DNA from: Archivesica marissinica
Lineage: Eukaryota > Mollusca > Bivalvia > Venerida > Vesicomyidae
Direction of reading: 5' to 3'
Length of the DNA: 64,000 nucleotides
Assembly: GCA_014843695.1 (NCBI GenBank)
Contig: CM026394.1
Span: 40,656,368-40,720,367 of the forward strand
Part shown: in pieces, positions 10,301 through 22,069 of the stretch
Layout: each line of letters opens with the position of its first letter
Numbering within the stretch: position 1 is the first letter of the stretch
Made by a program: the position numbers and the translations under genes
Notes under the pieces: model-generated
What the model was told of the DNA's origin: nothing
The model's input: only the letters and a program-made list of their open reading frames with translations
Database searches by the model: none

Positions 10301-13300
10301 ACTAAGGTTATACAGTTGTTGGTTCCACTAACGTTATACAGTTGTTGGTTCCACTAACGTTATACAGTCGTTGGTTCCACTAACGTTATACAGTTGTTGG
10401 TTCCACTAACGTTATACAGTTGTTGGTTCCACTAACGTTATACAGTTGTTGGTTCCACTAACGTTATACAGTTGTTGGTTCCACTAACGTTATTCAGCTG
10501 TTGGTTCCACTAACGTTATACAGTTGTTGGTTCCACTAACGTTATACAGTCGTTGGTTCCACTAACGGTATACAATTGTTGGTTCCACTAACGTTATACA
10601 GTTGTTGGTTCCACTAACGTTATACAGTCGTTGGTTCCACTAACGTTATAGTTGTTGGTTCCACTAACGTTATACAGTCGTTGGTTCCACTAACGTTATG
10701 CAATTGTTGGTTCCACTAACGGTATACAGTTGTTGGTTCCACTAACGGTATACAGTTGTTGGTTCCACTAACGTTATACAGTTGTTGGTTCCACTAACGT
10801 TATACAGTCGTTGGTTCCACTAACGTTATACAGTCGTTGGTTCCACTAACGTTATACAACAGTTGTTGGTTCCACTAACGTTATACAGTTGTTGGTTCCA
10901 CTAACGTTATACATTCGTTGGTTCCACTAACGGTATACAGTTGTTGGTTCCACTAACGTTATACATTGTTGGTTCCACTAACGTTATACAGTCGTTGGTT
11001 CCACTAACGTTATACAGTTGTTGGTTCCACTAACGGTATACAGTTGTTGGTTCCACTAACGTTATACAGTTGTTGGTTCCACTAACGTTATACAGTCGTT
11101 GGTTCCACTAACGTTATACAGTTGTTGGTTCCACTAACGTTATACAGTCGTTGGTTCCACTAACGTTATACAGTTGTTGGTTCCACTAACGTTATACAGT
11201 CGTTGGTTCCACTAACGTTATACAGTTGTTGGTTCCACTAACGTTATACAGTCGTTGGTTTCACTAACGTTATACAGTTGTTTGTTCCACTAACGTTATA
11301 CAGTCGTTGGTTCCACTAACGTTATACAGTTGATGGTTCCACTAACGTTATACAGTCGTTGGTTCCACTAACGTTATACAGTTGTTGGTTCCACTAACGT
11401 TATACAGTCGTTGGTTCCACTAACGTTATACAGTTGATGGTTCCACTAACGTTATACAGTCTGTTGGTTCCACTAACGGTATACAGTCGTTGGTTCCACT
11501 AACGGTATACAGTTGATGGTTCCACTAACGTTATACAGTCGTTGGTTCCACTAACGTTATACAGTTGTTGGTTCCACTAACGTTATACAGTTGTTGGTTC
11601 CACTAACGTTATACAGTTGTTGGTTCCACTAACGTTATACAGTCGTTGGTTCCACTAACGTTATACAGTCGTTGGTTCCATTAACCGTTATACAGTCGTT
11701 GGTTCCACTAACGTTATACAGTCGTTGGTTCCACTAACGGTATACAGTCGTTGGTTCCACTAACCGTTATACAGTCGTTGGTTCCACTAACGTTATACAG
11801 TCGTTGGTTCCACTAACGGTATACAGTCGTTGGTTCCACTAACGTTATAGAGTTGTTGGTTCCACTATCGTTATACAGTTGTTTGTTCCAATAACGTTAT
11901 ACAGTTGTTTGTTCCTCTAACGTTATACAGTTGTTGGTTCCTCTAACGTTATACAGTTGTTTGTTCCAATAACGTTATACAGTTGTTGGTTCCACTAACG
12001 TTATACAGTTGTTGGTTCCACTAACGTTATACAGTTGTTGGTTCCACTAACGTTATACAGTCGTTGGTTCCACTAACGTTATACAGTCGTTGGTTCCACT
12101 AACGTTATACAGTTGTTGGTTCCACTAACGTTATACAGTCGTTGGTTCCACTAACGTTATACAGTTGTTTGTTCCACTAACGTTATACAGTCGTTGGTTC
12201 CACTAACGTTATACAGTCGTTGGTTCCACTAACGTTATACAGTCGTTGGTTCCACTAACGTTATACAGTCGTTGGTTCCACTAACGTTATACAGTTGTTT
12301 GTTCCTCTAACGTTATACAGTCGTTGGTTCCACTAACGTTATACAGTCGTTGGTTCCACTAACGTTATACAGTTGTTGGTTCCACTAACGTTATACAGTT
12401 GTTGGTTTCACTAACGTTATACAGTTGTTTGTTCCACTAACGTTATACAGTTGTTTGTTCCACTAACGTTATACAGTCGTTGGTTCCACTAACGTTATAC
12501 AGTCGTTGGTTCCACTAACGTTATACAGTTGTTGGTTCCACTAACGTTATACAGTTGTTTGTTCCACTAACGTTATACAGTCGTTGGTTCCACTAACGTT
12601 ATACAGTCGTTGGTTCCACTAACGTTATACAGTTGTTGGTTCCACTAACGTTATATAGTTGTTTGTTCCACTAACGTTATACAGTCGTTCGTTCCACTAA
12701 CGTTATACAGTCGTTGGTTCCACTAACGTTATAAAGTTGTTGGTTCCACTAACGTTATACAGTTGTTGGTTCCACTAACGTTATACAGTCGTTGGTTCCA
12801 CTAACGGTATACAGTTGTTGGTTCCACTAACGTTATACAGTTGTTGGTTCCACTAACGTTATACAGTCGTTGGTTCCACTAACGTTATACAGTTGTTGGT
12901 TCCACTAACGTTATACAGTCGTTGGTTCCACTAACGTTATACAGTTGTTGGTTCCACTAACGGTATACAGTTGTTGGTTCCACTAACGGTATACAGTTGT
13001 TGGTTCCACTAACGTTATACAGTTGTTGGTTCCACTAACGTTATACAGTCGTTGGTTCCACTAACGTTATACAGTCGTTGGTTCCACTAACGTTATACAG
13101 TTGTTGGTTCCACTAACGTTATACAGTCGTTGGTTCCACTAACGTATACAGTCGTTGGTTCCACTAACGTTATACAGTTGTTGGTTCCACTAACGTTATA
13201 CAGTTGTTGGTTCCACTAACGTTATACAGTTGTTGGTTCCACTAACGTTATACAGTCGTTGGTTCCACTAACGTTATACAGTTGTTGGTTCCACTAACGT

Positions 13301-16300
13301 TATACAGTTGTTGGTTCCACTAACGTTATACAGTCGTTGGTTCCACTAACGTTATACAGTCGTTGGTTCCACTAACGTTATACAGTTGTTGGTTCCACTA
13401 ACGTTATACAGTTGTTGGTTCCACTAACGTTATACAGTCGTTGGTTCCACTAACGTTATACAGTTGTTGGTTCCACTAACGTTATACAGTCGTTGGTTCC
13501 ACTAACGTTATACAGTCGTTGGTTCCACTAACGTTATACAGTCGTTGGTTCCACTAACGTTATACAGTCGTTGGTTCCACTAACGTTATACAGTTGTTGG
13601 TTCCACTAACGTTATATAGTTGTTTGTTCCACTAACGTTATACAGTCGTTGGTTCCACTAACGTTATACAGTCGTTGGTTCCACTAACGTTATACAGTTG
13701 TTGGTTCCACTAACGTTATACAGTTGTTTGTTCCACTAACGTTATACAGTCGTTGGTTCCACTAACGTTATACAGTCGTTGGTTCCACTAACGTTATACA
13801 GTTGTTGGTTCCACTAACGTTATACAGTTGTTTGTTCCACTAACGTTATACAGTCGTTGGTTCCACTAACGTTATACAGTCGTTGGTTCCACTAACGTTA
13901 TACAGTTGTTGGTTCCACTAACGTTATATAGTTGTTTGTTCCACTAACGTTATACAGTCGTTGGTTCCACTAACGTTATACAGTCGTTGGTTCCACTAAC
14001 GTTATACAGTTGTTGGTTCCACTAACGTTATACAGTCGTTGGTTCCACTAACGTTATACAGTTGTTGGTTCCACTAACGGTATACAGTCGTTGGTTCCAC
14101 TAACGTTATACAGTCGTTGGTTCCACTAACGTTATACAGTCGTTGGTTCCACTAACGTTATACAGTTGTTGGTTCCACTAACGTTATACAGTCGTTGGTT
14201 CCACTAACGTTATACAGTCGTTGGTTCCACTAACGTTATACAGTTGTTTGTTCCACTAACGTTATACAGTTGTTGGTTCCACTAACGTTATACAGTTGTT
14301 GGTTCCACTAACGTTATACAGTCGTTGGTTCCACTAACGTTATACAGTCGTTGGTTCCACTAACGTTATACAGTTGTTGGTTCCACTAACGTTATACAGT
14401 TGTTGGTTCCACTAACGTTATACAGTCGTTGGTTCCACTAACGTTATACAGTTGTTTGTTCCACTAACGTTATACAGTCGTTGGTTCCACTAACGTTATA
14501 CAGTCGTTGGTTCCACTAACGTTATACAGTCGTTGGTTCCACTAACGTTATACAGTCGTTGGTTCCACTAACGTTATACAGTTGTTGGTTCCACTAACGT
14601 TATACAGTCGTTGGTTCCACTAACGTTATACAGTTGTTGGTTCCACTAACGTTATACAGTTGTTGGTTCCACTAACGTTATACAGTCGTTGGTTCCACTA
14701 ACGTTATACAGTGTTGGTTCCACTAACGTTATACAGTTGTTGTTCCACTAACGTTATACAGTCGTTGGTTCCACTAACGTTATACAGTTGTTGGTTCCAC
14801 TAACGTTATACAGTTGTTGGTTCCACTAACGTTATACAGTTGTTGGTTCCACTAACGTTATACAGTCGTTGGTTCCACTAACGTTATACAGTTGTTGGTT
14901 CCACTAACGTTATACAGTCGTTGGTTCCACTAACGTTATACAGTTGTTGGTTCCACTAACGTTATACAGTCGTTGGTTCCACTAACGTTATACAGTTGTT
15001 GGTTCCACTAACGTTATACAGTCGTTGGTTCCACTAACGTTATACAGTCGTTGGTTCCACTAACGTTATACAGTTGTTTGTTCCACTAACCGTTATACAG
15101 TTGTTGGTTCCACTAACGTTATACAGTCGTTGATTCCACTAACGTTATACAGTTGTGTGTTCCACTAACCGTTACACAGTTGTTGGTTCCACTAACAGTA
15201 TACAGTCGTTGGTTCCACTAACGTTATACAGTTGTTGGTTCCACTAACGGTATAAAGTTGTTGGTTCCACTAACCGTTATACAGTCGTTGGTTCCACTCA
15301 CGTTATACAGTCGTTGGTTCCACTAACGGTATACAGTCGTTGGTTCCACTAACGTTATACAGTTGTTGGTTCCACTAACGTTATACAGTTGTTGGTTCCA
15401 CTAACATTATACAGTCGTTGGTTCCACTAACGTTATACAGTTGTTTGTTCCACTAACGTTATACAGTTGTTGGTTCCACTAACGTTATACAGTTGTTGGT
15501 TCCACTAACGTTATACAGTTGTTTGTTCCACTAACCGTTATACAGTTGTTGGTTCCACTAACGTTATACAGTCGTTGATTCCACTAACGTTATACAGTTG
15601 TGTGTTCCACTAACCGTTACACAGTTGTTGGTTCCACTAACAGTATACAGTCGTTGGTTCCACTAACGTTATACAGTTGTTGGTTCCACTAACGGTATAA
15701 AGTTGTTGGTTCCACTAACCGTTATACAGTCGTTGGTTCCACTAACGTTATACAGTCGTTGGTTCCACTAACGGTATACAGTCGTTGGTTCCACTAACGT
15801 TATACAGTTGTTGGTTCCACTAACGTTATACAGTTGTTGGTTCCACTAACATTATACAGTCGTTGGTTCCACTAACGTTATACAGTTGTTTGTTCCACTA
15901 ACGTTATACAGTTGTTGGTTCCACTAACGTTATACAGTTGTTGGTTCCACTAACGTTATACAGTTGTTGGTTCCACTAACGTTATACAGTTGTTGGTTCC
16001 ACTAACGTTATACAGTTGTTGGTTTCACTAATGTTATACAGTCGTTGGTTCCACTAACGTTATACAGTTGTTGGTTCCACTAACGTTATACAGTCGTTGG
16101 TTCCACTAACGTTATACAGTCGTTGGTTCCACTAACGGTATACAGTCGTTGGTTCCACTAACGTTATACAGTTGTATGTTCCACTAACGTTATACAGTCG
16201 TTGGTTCCACTAACGTTATACAGTCGTTGGTTCCAATAACGTTATACAGTTGTTGGTTCCACTAACGGTATACAGTTGTTGGTTCCACTAACCGTTATAC

Positions 16301-17305
16301 AGTCGTTGGTTCCACTAACGTTATACAGTCGTTGGTTCCACTAACGTTATACAGTTGTTGGTTCCACTAACGTTATACAGTTGTTGGTTCCACTAACGTT
16401 ATACAGTTTTTGGTTCCACTAACGGTATACAGTTGTTGGTTCCACTAACGTTATACAGTTGTTGGTTCCAATAACGTTATACAGTCGTTGTTTCCACTAA
16501 CGTTATACAGTCGTTGGTTCCACTAACGGTATACAGTCGTTGGTTCCACTAACGTTATACAGTCGTTTGTTCCACTAACGTTATACAGTTGTTTGTTCCA
16601 CTAACGTTATACAGTCGTTGGTTCCACTAACGTTATACAGTCGTTGGTTCCACTAACGTTATACAGTCGTTTGTTCCACTAACGTTATACAGTTGTTTTT
16701 TCCACTAACGTTATACAGTTGTTTGTTCCACTAACGATACAGTCGTTGGTTCCACTAACGGTATACAGTCGTTGGTTCCACTAACGTTATACAGTTGTTT
16801 GTTCCACTAACGTTATACAGTCGTTGGTTTCACTAACGTTATACAGTTGTTTGTTCCACTAACGTTATACAGTCGTTGTTTTGATGGTTCCACTAACGTT
16901 ATACAGTCGTTGGTTCCACTAACGGTATACAGTTGATGGTTCCACTAACGTTATACAGTCGTTGGTTCCACTAACGTTATACAGTTGTTTGTTCCACTAA
17001 CGGTATACAGTTGTTGGTTCCACTAACCGTTATACAGTCGTTGGTTCCACTAACGTTATACAGTCGTTGGTTCCACTAACGGTATACAGTCGTTGGTTCC
17101 ACTAACGTTATACAGTTGTTGGTTCCACTAACGGTATACAGTCGTTGGTTCCACTAACGGTATACAGTTGTTGGTTCCACTAACGGTATACAGTTGATGG
17201 TTCCACTAACGTTATACAGTTGTTGGTTCCACTAACCGTTATACAGTTGTTGTTTCCACTAACGTTATACAGTTGTTGGTTCCACTAACGTTATACAGTC
17301 GTTGA
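7325..17305. repeat. 26-bp satellite, about 384 copies over 10 kb
   Basis: Consensus TTGGTTCCACTAACGTTATA + CAGTCG (or CAGTTG). Each unit has the palindrome TAACGTTA. Recurrent variants include TTTGTTCC, TAACGGTATAC, TAACCGTTATAC, CCAATAACG, CCTCTAACG and ACTAAGG. Blocks of variant order recur: the block starting ATTAACCG at 9051 recurs at 11680 (offset 2629), the GATTCC..TGTGTGTTCC block near 15131 recurs near 15576 (offset 445), and the ACTAAGG variant near 10145 recurs 156 bp later. Stop codons in the unit prevent ORFs. It is intronic to the receptor gene. Confidence 0.97.
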
Positions 17306-17325
17306 TTCACATATCCAGGCTTATA

Positions 17326-18806
17326 TACTGAGTCAAAAAAGAAACGATACCAAACTAAAAATGACGTAAAACGGATAAAACCATAGAACGGTTTAATATA
17401 TTATTATGTATCAGTACCGGGTATCTTATTGCAACGTCAGCTAACCATAAAAACAGGTAAATAAACACCCGATAATCCTGGAACGTCGAATTTCCGATGT
17501 GCACGTGCTCCTCAACAAAGACAACTTCCTACACATGTACAAATCGGAAAACCGGTTTATTGTACTGGTATTGCATTATCATCGAAGAAAAACACCTTAC
17601 ATACCCATTGTTACCTCTAACAAAATGCCTAGGCTAAACCGCAATCAGAGAATGCGTGCCATTGGCATGATTGACGGCGGTTTACGTCAGCGTGACGTCG
17701 CAAATCGACTCGGGGTTACGCGGATCACGATTACACGTCTACTTCGACGTTATCGAACATATGGATCGGTGGACGACCGTCCAAGATCTGGTCGACCACG
17801 TGTGACGACGCGTGAACAGGACCGTCACATTCGGACGTCACATTTACGTGACCGGTTCCTACCTGCTACGCACACAGCTGCCGTTACTCCTGGGATGACC
17901 AACAATCGCATCAGTGCACAAACAGTCAAGAACCGGCTCGGTGAACGTGGCATTCGTGCCTATCGGCCATACGTTGGACCCATCCTGACACGACGTCACC
18001 GTGACGTATGGCGGGAATGGACGACGGAACGTGCTCGCTGGACTCGGTTACAGTGGAATTCGGTGATGTTTAGCGATGAATCGCGATTCTGTTTGCGTCG
18101 AGCGGATGGCAGAGAGCGGGTATATCGCAGACGCGGTGAACGTTACGCCGACGCATGTGTACGTCAGGTCGATCTGTTCGGGGGCGGAAGCGTTTTAGCG
18201 TGGGCGGTATCACCTTCGGCAGTCGCACTGAACTGTTAGTGGTGGACGGGAACCTAAATGCCCAGCGGTACTGTGATGAGATCCTTGCGCCAGTTGTTGT
18301 GCCGTTCTTTAACGCCAACAGAAACGTCACACTGTTCCAACAGGACAACGCCAGGTGTCATACTGCTCGGATTTCCACCACATTATTGGAGCAGAACAAT
18401 ATTGAAACCCTGCTGTGGCCTGCTTTGTCACCAGACTTGTCACCCATAGAACATTTGTGGGATACGTTAGACCGCCTCGTCAGACGACGTCAGCCGGTAA
18501 CGGACAAATATTGATCAGCAAGAGATTCAGACACTCTTCCGTTCGATGCAACGGCGGTGCATTGCAGTGAGAGACGCAAATGGTGCCCATACTCGGTATT
18601 GACGTCTGTGTGAAAACTCCATTAGACCCCTGTCCGACGAATTACGTCATCACGCAGCAGACAGTTTCGGAGGCTCGTTATGCTTTATGTGCTCCTCTTT
18701 CAAACATGTTGGACTATCATCTTATGAATTTTCAAAGAATTTTCTTAATAAATGTTGAAATTATTGACACATAAACACCAGGTATCGTTTCTTTTTTGAC
18801 TCAGTA
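17326..18806 (+). mobile_element. Tc1-like DNA transposon with perfect 26-bp inverted repeats
   Basis: Ends TACTGAGTCAAAAAAGAAAC...GATACC and its exact reverse complement, each flanked by TA (17324-17325, 18807-18808). The total length of 1.48 kb is normal for Tc1. It carries one broken transposase gene. It begins 20 bp after the last satellite unit. Identical ends with a broken gene suggest either recent cross-mobilisation or recent decay. Confidence 0.92.
17625..18602 (+). pseudogene. Tc1-like transposase, two frameshifts
   Basis: Starts MPRLNRNQRMRAIGMIDGG, followed by a helix-turn-helix (LRQRDVANRLGVTRITITRL) and the GRPR motif (RSGRPRVTT). Catalytic triad: first Asp in MFSDESRF, second in FQQDNARCHTA, Glu in SPIEHLWD. 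Between the second Asp and the Glu are 34 residues, hence DD34E, typical of Tc1. The frame breaks at about 18202-18204, where one G appears lost from a GGGG run in the LAWGGI motif, and again near 18503 before DQQEIQTLF. The C-terminus is GAHTRY then stop at 18602. An upstream in-frame extension from 17499 is probably not used. Confidence 0.9.
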
Positions 18807-19396
18807 TATTTAAAAAAAACAAATAAACTTTTATTTAAAAAGGCAAACGGGCGTGGCTAAATGGCAAAATCATGGGGTTAAATAGGGCAGGGCGTCGCGC
18901 CTGCCAGTCCACTCTCAGAAAGCAGTGTATGGTCCTTTCCTGAATTTATGACTGACAAGCGAACTGATGCTAATAGTCAATTTGTCATCCTTATACTTCC
19001 TATACGAGACTCTGCAACACCAACTGTACTGTATACATTGTTGATGGAAATGCAATATATATGGTTAGGAGAAGCTTGACCCCGTATCACAATTAAGACC
19101 CCAGAAATGGACTCCCCATCACAGAAACACCGTAAAAGGAGATATTACACGACCCTCTATATCATTGGGATCAAAGGTTGAAAATTTGCCGACATTCGAA
19201 ATGGCTGAGGCGGCCATCTTGTATTCTGAGAAATGCCCACGGTTGTTCAAGTAACTAGCAAGGAAATTGTGCTCTCCTATCCATGTATAATATATTTCCA
19301 TCAAACAAGTTTACAGTAGTTAACATTGCAGGGGTCAGCATTATGGATGCCTGACTATTACTGTTAATTTGGAAAAGTAGTGTATGTATAGGAGTG
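18807..19396. other. Intronic, nothing recognised
   Basis: No coding or repeat signal strong enough to call. It includes a small direct repeat TGTATGTATAGG near 19381-19400 that leads into the hairpin element. Confidence 0.35.
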
Positions 19397-19690
19397 TATG
19401 TATAGGATATAAGCCGAAATCTATCCAATATGTACAATAGTGGACTGTATGAGGTGCATAGCACCGAAGATAGTACCAATATTGTACATATTGGATCCGT
19501 TTGAGGCTTATATCTTACTTAAAACACACACTTATACAACAAGATCCTACTAATTAAAATTGTTAATTTCGTACATTTACGCGTAGTATTTAATATAATA
19601 CTCTGGCCTTTTGACACCAGTCCAATATTATTAATAATGGACTGCAAGCATAAAGGTATGACGTCACGACAGTGTTTTAAGTTAGTTGAT
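19397..19690 (+). repeat. Hairpin-rich dispersed element, copy a
   Basis: Order of blocks: GTATAGGATATAAGCCGAAA, a stem of CCAATATGTACAATAGTGGA with its inverted partner, GTTTGAGGCTTATATCTTAC, AACAAGATCCTACTAATTAA, a second hairpin (AGTCCAATATTATTAATAATGGACTG), then CTGCAAG..AAAGGTATGACGTCACGAC. Copies at 19930, 32226 and 49815. Transposition class unknown; no clear terminal repeats or target duplication. Confidence 0.75.
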
Positions 19691-19929
19691 TGACATAGTT
19701 TCTATGAAAACGTTTATATGTTTTAACATTGGAACATATTGCCTGGCAGGATCAATATGTTGATATGATGATGATGTCATGATGATGATGTCATGCTGAA
19801 AGATGAATTTAGTCAGATATGTCGGATTAGCGCATATGACACATATATGGTCGTGGTATGGACTGGGAACAATTCGGAATAGTATGTGTACAGCGGCCCC
19901 GCCTTACGCATCCGGTAGAGTGTTCGCTC

Positions 19930-20295
19930 TGTGTATAGGATATAAGCCGAAAACGATTCAATATGTAAAATATTGGACTGTGTGAGGCGCACTAAGCGCC
20001 GAAGACAGTACCAATATTTTACATATTAGATCTGTTTGAGGCTTCTATCTTACTTAAAACGCACACTTATTTAACAAGATCCTACTAATTAAATGTGTTA
20101 ATTTCGTAGCGGTAGGCCCATGATTTAATATAATAGTATGGCCCTTTGACAGCAGTCCAATATTTTTGTTTATTCATTTTTTTATTATTTCATAAACATT
20201 TTTTATAATAACAAAACAATTGTTTTTTTTTCACATATTAATAATAATGGACTGCAAGTACAAAGGTATGACGCCACGATAGTGTTTTAAGTAAG
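19930..20295 (+). repeat. Hairpin-rich dispersed element, copy b
   Basis: Same block order as copy a, 540 bp away in the same orientation. An AT-rich insertion with T-runs separates the halves of the second hairpin (20160-20235). Ends TACAAAGGTATGACGCCACG. Confidence 0.75.
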
Positions 20296-20493
20296 CAAAA
20301 TGTCCCGGGCCACTTACACATAATCTCCCAAATGGTGAAAATTGACAAACTCCGTATCGACACATACTTGGAATTCGTCCAGAAATGTCCATGGATAGAA
20401 AACATGGTATACACGATCTCGAAGCATATAATCAGTCGCGGTCACTCGTTGGGCGCCAACTGTCACAGTGTGATACAAATGTGCAGCCAACCC

Positions 20494-20633
20494 GAGGCTC
20501 GAACGCTCTATCGACTAAGCCGACACTCAAACGCTCTACCGACTAAGCCGAGACTCGAACGCTCTATCGACTAAGCCGAGACTCAAACGCTCTACCGACT
20601 AAGCCGGGACTCAAACGCTCTACCGACTAAGTT
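20494..20633 (-). repeat. 28-bp array of a tRNA A-box-like unit, 5 copies
   Basis: Units at 20494, 20522, 20550, 20578 and 20606. On the minus strand each reads GGCTTAGTCGGTAGAGCGTT + TGAGTCTC, which joins an A-box-like D-arm (TTAGTCGGTAGAGCG) to a B-box-like TTCGAGTC/TTTGAGTC. The flanks (GACCAGGCTAA on one side, GGTTGGCTGCACATTTG on the other) look like the remains of one tRNA-derived element whose promoter region multiplied. Confidence 0.7.
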
Positions 20634-21027
20634 AGCCTGGTCGCTTAAACAGAATCCCCACAAATGTGATTATCCCGTACTGCCGATAATATTACTTCTA
20701 AAGGTCAAATGACGGGTTCAGTGCGTTCTTACGACAGCACTATTCCCATTAGGCACTTTGAGATACTTGATGTAATGTTTATTTTTCCATATCTGGTGGA
20801 AATCATATCAAAAGTGAATCTTGATTGATAAATAGACAGAGTATTTCCCTGTCAGAAAAAGACACCAAAGCAATTACCTACTCTGTACTCTACATGAATA
20901 ATTCGATGACAGATTAGTTATTTCCATAGCACGAAACAAAGTTCTGAGAAAATTACTTTTCTGTCGATGGTTGTGGCGAGAGTGTTTCAATATATGTCGA
21001 TAATGTGTGGGCAAAGCACCCATGTAG
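20634..21027. other. Intronic, nothing recognised
   Basis: Ordinary AT-rich sequence without supported features. Confidence 0.35.
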
Positions 21028-21259
21028 TTAGTTTACACACATTTCTTTAGCTCGATTGCGAAACAAAGTTATTTCAACTTATATTAATCACTCTCGAGAC
21101 CTCATTCCCGATGGAATCCATCGCCACGAGGGAGAGAGAAGAGGCAATGTGGAATTTAAATGCCTTGCATAAGGGCACAATCGTAACGGCTCCAGCGGGG
21201 CTCGAACTCCGGACCTTTCGCACCTGAAGCGAACGCGCATCCACAGCCCTATCACTACC
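21028..21259 (-). mobile_element. SINE-3 copy
   Basis: Minus strand, with B box GGAGTTCGAGCCCCGCTGG, body CTCGTGGCGATGGATTCCAT and tail CGCAATCGAGCTAAAGAAAT. The A-box end is mutated (GATAGGGCTGTGGAT). Confidence 0.8.
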
Positions 21260-21934
21260 CATGTAGCTGATCACATACAACAGTAACATTTCTGAACCCG
21301 AGGTGCCGTGGAATCAGGAAGTAAACCCCTTAATTGATTGCTTTGACATTAAACAAACGCAACACACGGCAGACAAATTCAATCTATATTTATAAGAACC
21401 AACATCGCCGAAGCTATATATAATATTGATGGTAATGATATTAGATGAGAAAATGATGTCAAACTCCTGGGATTTGAACTCGACTATCAATTAAACTTTG
21501 ATGCTCAGGTCACACACAAAATAATGAGATGACGGCTGATGGGTGAAGCGGATGTACTCAATAGCAAACCTTCACTTGTGATTTATTAGTTCACAAGCTA
21601 TGAACTTTTAGTGAATAGACACATACAGGCGATGTGTCTTGCTTGCTTGCATAGTGGAATGGCTATAGCATTGAACAGTACAGTAAGGTAGTTACAAAAG
21701 CTGCTATTTCTGAGTCCGGACTTTCATGTTTTGCATAAAGATATTACAATGTAGTGCAAACAAATCAGACGTGACACTGAATTTTACTGGGCAATATACT
21801 GTGTTGTGAATACTGTGTTGTGTATACTGTATACAGTATATTGCCCAGAAAAATTATGTGTTTTATGGCAATGGTGTATCGGGTATATCGAACGTGGTCG
21901 TTGCATACACCTACCACGAAACGACAGATTATGT
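21260..21934. other. Intronic gap
   Basis: No gene recognised. The only structure seen is the inverted repeat at 21787-21848, listed separately. Confidence 0.35.
21787..21848. repeat. Inverted repeat, 16-bp perfect arms
   Basis: Arms CTGGGCAATATACTGT (21787-21802) and ACAGTATATTGCCCAG (21833-21848) around a 30-bp loop with a GTATACTGTATAC palindrome. May be a tiny foldback element. Confidence 0.8.
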
Positions 21935-22068
21935 ATTCTAGAATCTTGGAAAATGAGTATCGCTTCATATTAATTTGCCAACATTACTCAAACCTAAGAT
22001 CGAAATTCATTAAAAGATACTACCATACTTGGCCGACTGTACAGAAATGTATTAATCTTTTAGTTTAA
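21935..22068 (+). mobile_element. LINE ORF2 C-terminal fragment
   Basis: The plus strand reads FILICQHYSNLRSKFIKRYY..WPTVQKCINLL then stop, closely matching the C-terminal CP.Y.DLR..YIKKYY segment of the LINEs at 59101-63168 and 63345-64000. It abuts the minus-strand LINE tail at about 22070, so the two lie tail to tail. Confidence 0.75.
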
Positions 22069-22069
22069 A

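Noticed and set aside
7325..17305. CRISPR array
   Set aside because: Units are contiguous with no unique spacers, and the context is eukaryotic with spliced genes.
7325..17305. Branch-point-like CACTAAC plus ACAG in each satellite unit as a plus-strand splice array
   Set aside because: The gene here is on the minus strand, and the motif-to-AG distance is too short for normal splicing.
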